This document shows, piece by piece, positions 5,841 through 6,248 of a stretch of 6,248 nucleotides of DNA. The notes below the pieces were generated by a model that saw nothing but the letters and a program-made list of their open reading frames with translations, did no database searches and had not been told where the DNA came from. The stretch is from the NCBI GenBank assembly GCA_947575425.1, contig CANPNQ010000066.1:1-6248 (forward strand). Direction: 5' to 3'. The stretch is from an uncultured Erysipelotrichaceae bacterium. Its GTDB lineage: Bacteria > Bacillota_I > Bacilli_A > Erysipelotrichales > Erysipelotrichaceae. The translations under genes were made by a program, and so were the position numbers. Each line of letters begins with the position of its first letter. Position 1 is the stretch's first letter.

Positions 5841-6248
5841 ATCCATCGATCTGCTCACGCCATATTTTAGCACCGAGCGATGTCAGCTTTCCATCCAGAT
5901 TATCATATCCGCGATCAATGTGGTAAATTTCACGAATCGTCGTAACCCCTTCCGCCAGTAAACCGGCAATTACCAAACAGGCGCCACAGCGCAGATCGGT
6001 TGCGGTCACCTCGCATCCCGCCAAGGGGGTCGGACCGTTAATCATTGCGCTTGGCAGCATCACGTTGATATTCGCCCCCATCTTATTCAATTCCTGACAA
6101 TGCTTAAAGCGTTCCTTATAAATTGTCTCCGTAATGATGGATTGTCCTTGCGCCTGTGTCAATAATGCCGTCAAAGGCTGTTGAATATCCGTCGCAAAGC
6201 CGGGATATGGCAATGTCTGCACATCAGTTGCCTTCAGCTCCCTATGTC
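5839..6248 (-). CDS. murA: UDP-N-acetylglucosamine 1-carboxyvinyltransferase MurA, C-terminal part (cut by right edge)
   Basis: Cytoplasmic enzyme that transfers enolpyruvate from phosphoenolpyruvate to UDP-N-acetylglucosamine, the first committed step of peptidoglycan synthesis. About 136 codons are present, roughly the last third of a protein usually near 420 residues. The frame stays open to the edge; the GTG at 6222 that could be read as a start is internal, since the upstream residues HRELKATD continue the family sequence. Recognisable MurA landmarks are [11 protein letters not shown], whose Asp corresponds to the catalytic D305 of the E. coli enzyme, [29 protein letters not shown], and [18 protein letters not shown], whose Arg matches R397. 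The catalytic Cys/Asp loop (C115 region) lies outside the window. Firmicutes often carry two paralogues (MurA/MurZ); which one this is cannot be decided here. It is separated from opp by a terminator and about 630 bases, so it is probably a separate transcription unit. Confidence 0.95.
   Translation of the reverse strand, partial: HRELKATDVQTLPYPGFATDIQQPLTALLTQAQGQSIITETIYKERFKHCQELNKMGANINVMLPSAMINGPTPLAGCEVTATDLRCGACLVIAGLLAEGVTTIREIYHIDRGYDNLDGKLTSLGAKIWREQIDG

Noticed and set aside
5749..5961. A 70-codon plus-strand frame crossing the murA end
   Set aside because: It runs through the murA terminator and antisense to conserved MurA residues, so it is a shadow frame.
3557..6248. A functional link between murA and the peptide transporter, such as cell-wall peptide recycling
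   Set aside because: The two are divided by a strong terminator and about 630 bases, and opp has its own promoter. Adjacency alone does not support a shared pathway, and the OppA sequence does not reveal murein-peptide specificity.

Overview
The window is a conserved housekeeping region of a low- to mid-GC Gram-positive bacterium (Firmicutes/Bacillota). The evidence is strong Shine-Dalgarno sequences (AAGGAGG, AGGAGG), a sigma-A-type promoter, a lipoprotein substrate-binding protein and a Firmicute-style opp gene order. By eye the base composition and codon use fit an Erysipelotrichia- or Clostridia-like genome, but I cannot name a species.

All recognised genes are on the minus strand, so transcription reads from high to low coordinates. 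At the right edge (5839-6248) is the C-terminal third of murA (UDP-N-acetylglucosamine enolpyruvyl transferase), closed by a strong hairpin that begins in its stop codon. A roughly 630-base intergenic region (5210-5838) follows. It holds a likely 54-codon small ORF with a good ribosome binding site, several inverted repeats, an orphan plus-strand extended -10 promoter facing away from opp, and the probable opp promoter (-35 5284-5289, -10 5261-5266).

The rest is one oligopeptide/dipeptide ABC importer operon: oppA (lipoprotein receptor), a 113-base gap with a perfect 13-bp hairpin, oppB and oppC (permeases), oppD and the start of oppF (ATPases, oppF cut by the left edge). From oppB on, the genes are packed to within -8 to +10 bases, with Shine-Dalgarno sequences lying inside or over the upstream gene's end. 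This points to translational coupling and equal subunit synthesis. OppA captures peptides outside the cell, OppB/OppC form the channel, and OppD/OppF hydrolyse ATP to drive uptake. The hairpin after oppA probably lets the receptor be made in excess.

I see no mobile element, CRISPR array, tRNA or rRNA, and no convincing new multi-gene system. The parts most worth a second look are the unexplained intergenic elements (small ORF, orphan divergent promoter with a terminator-like end) and a few residue-level oddities in the transporter.
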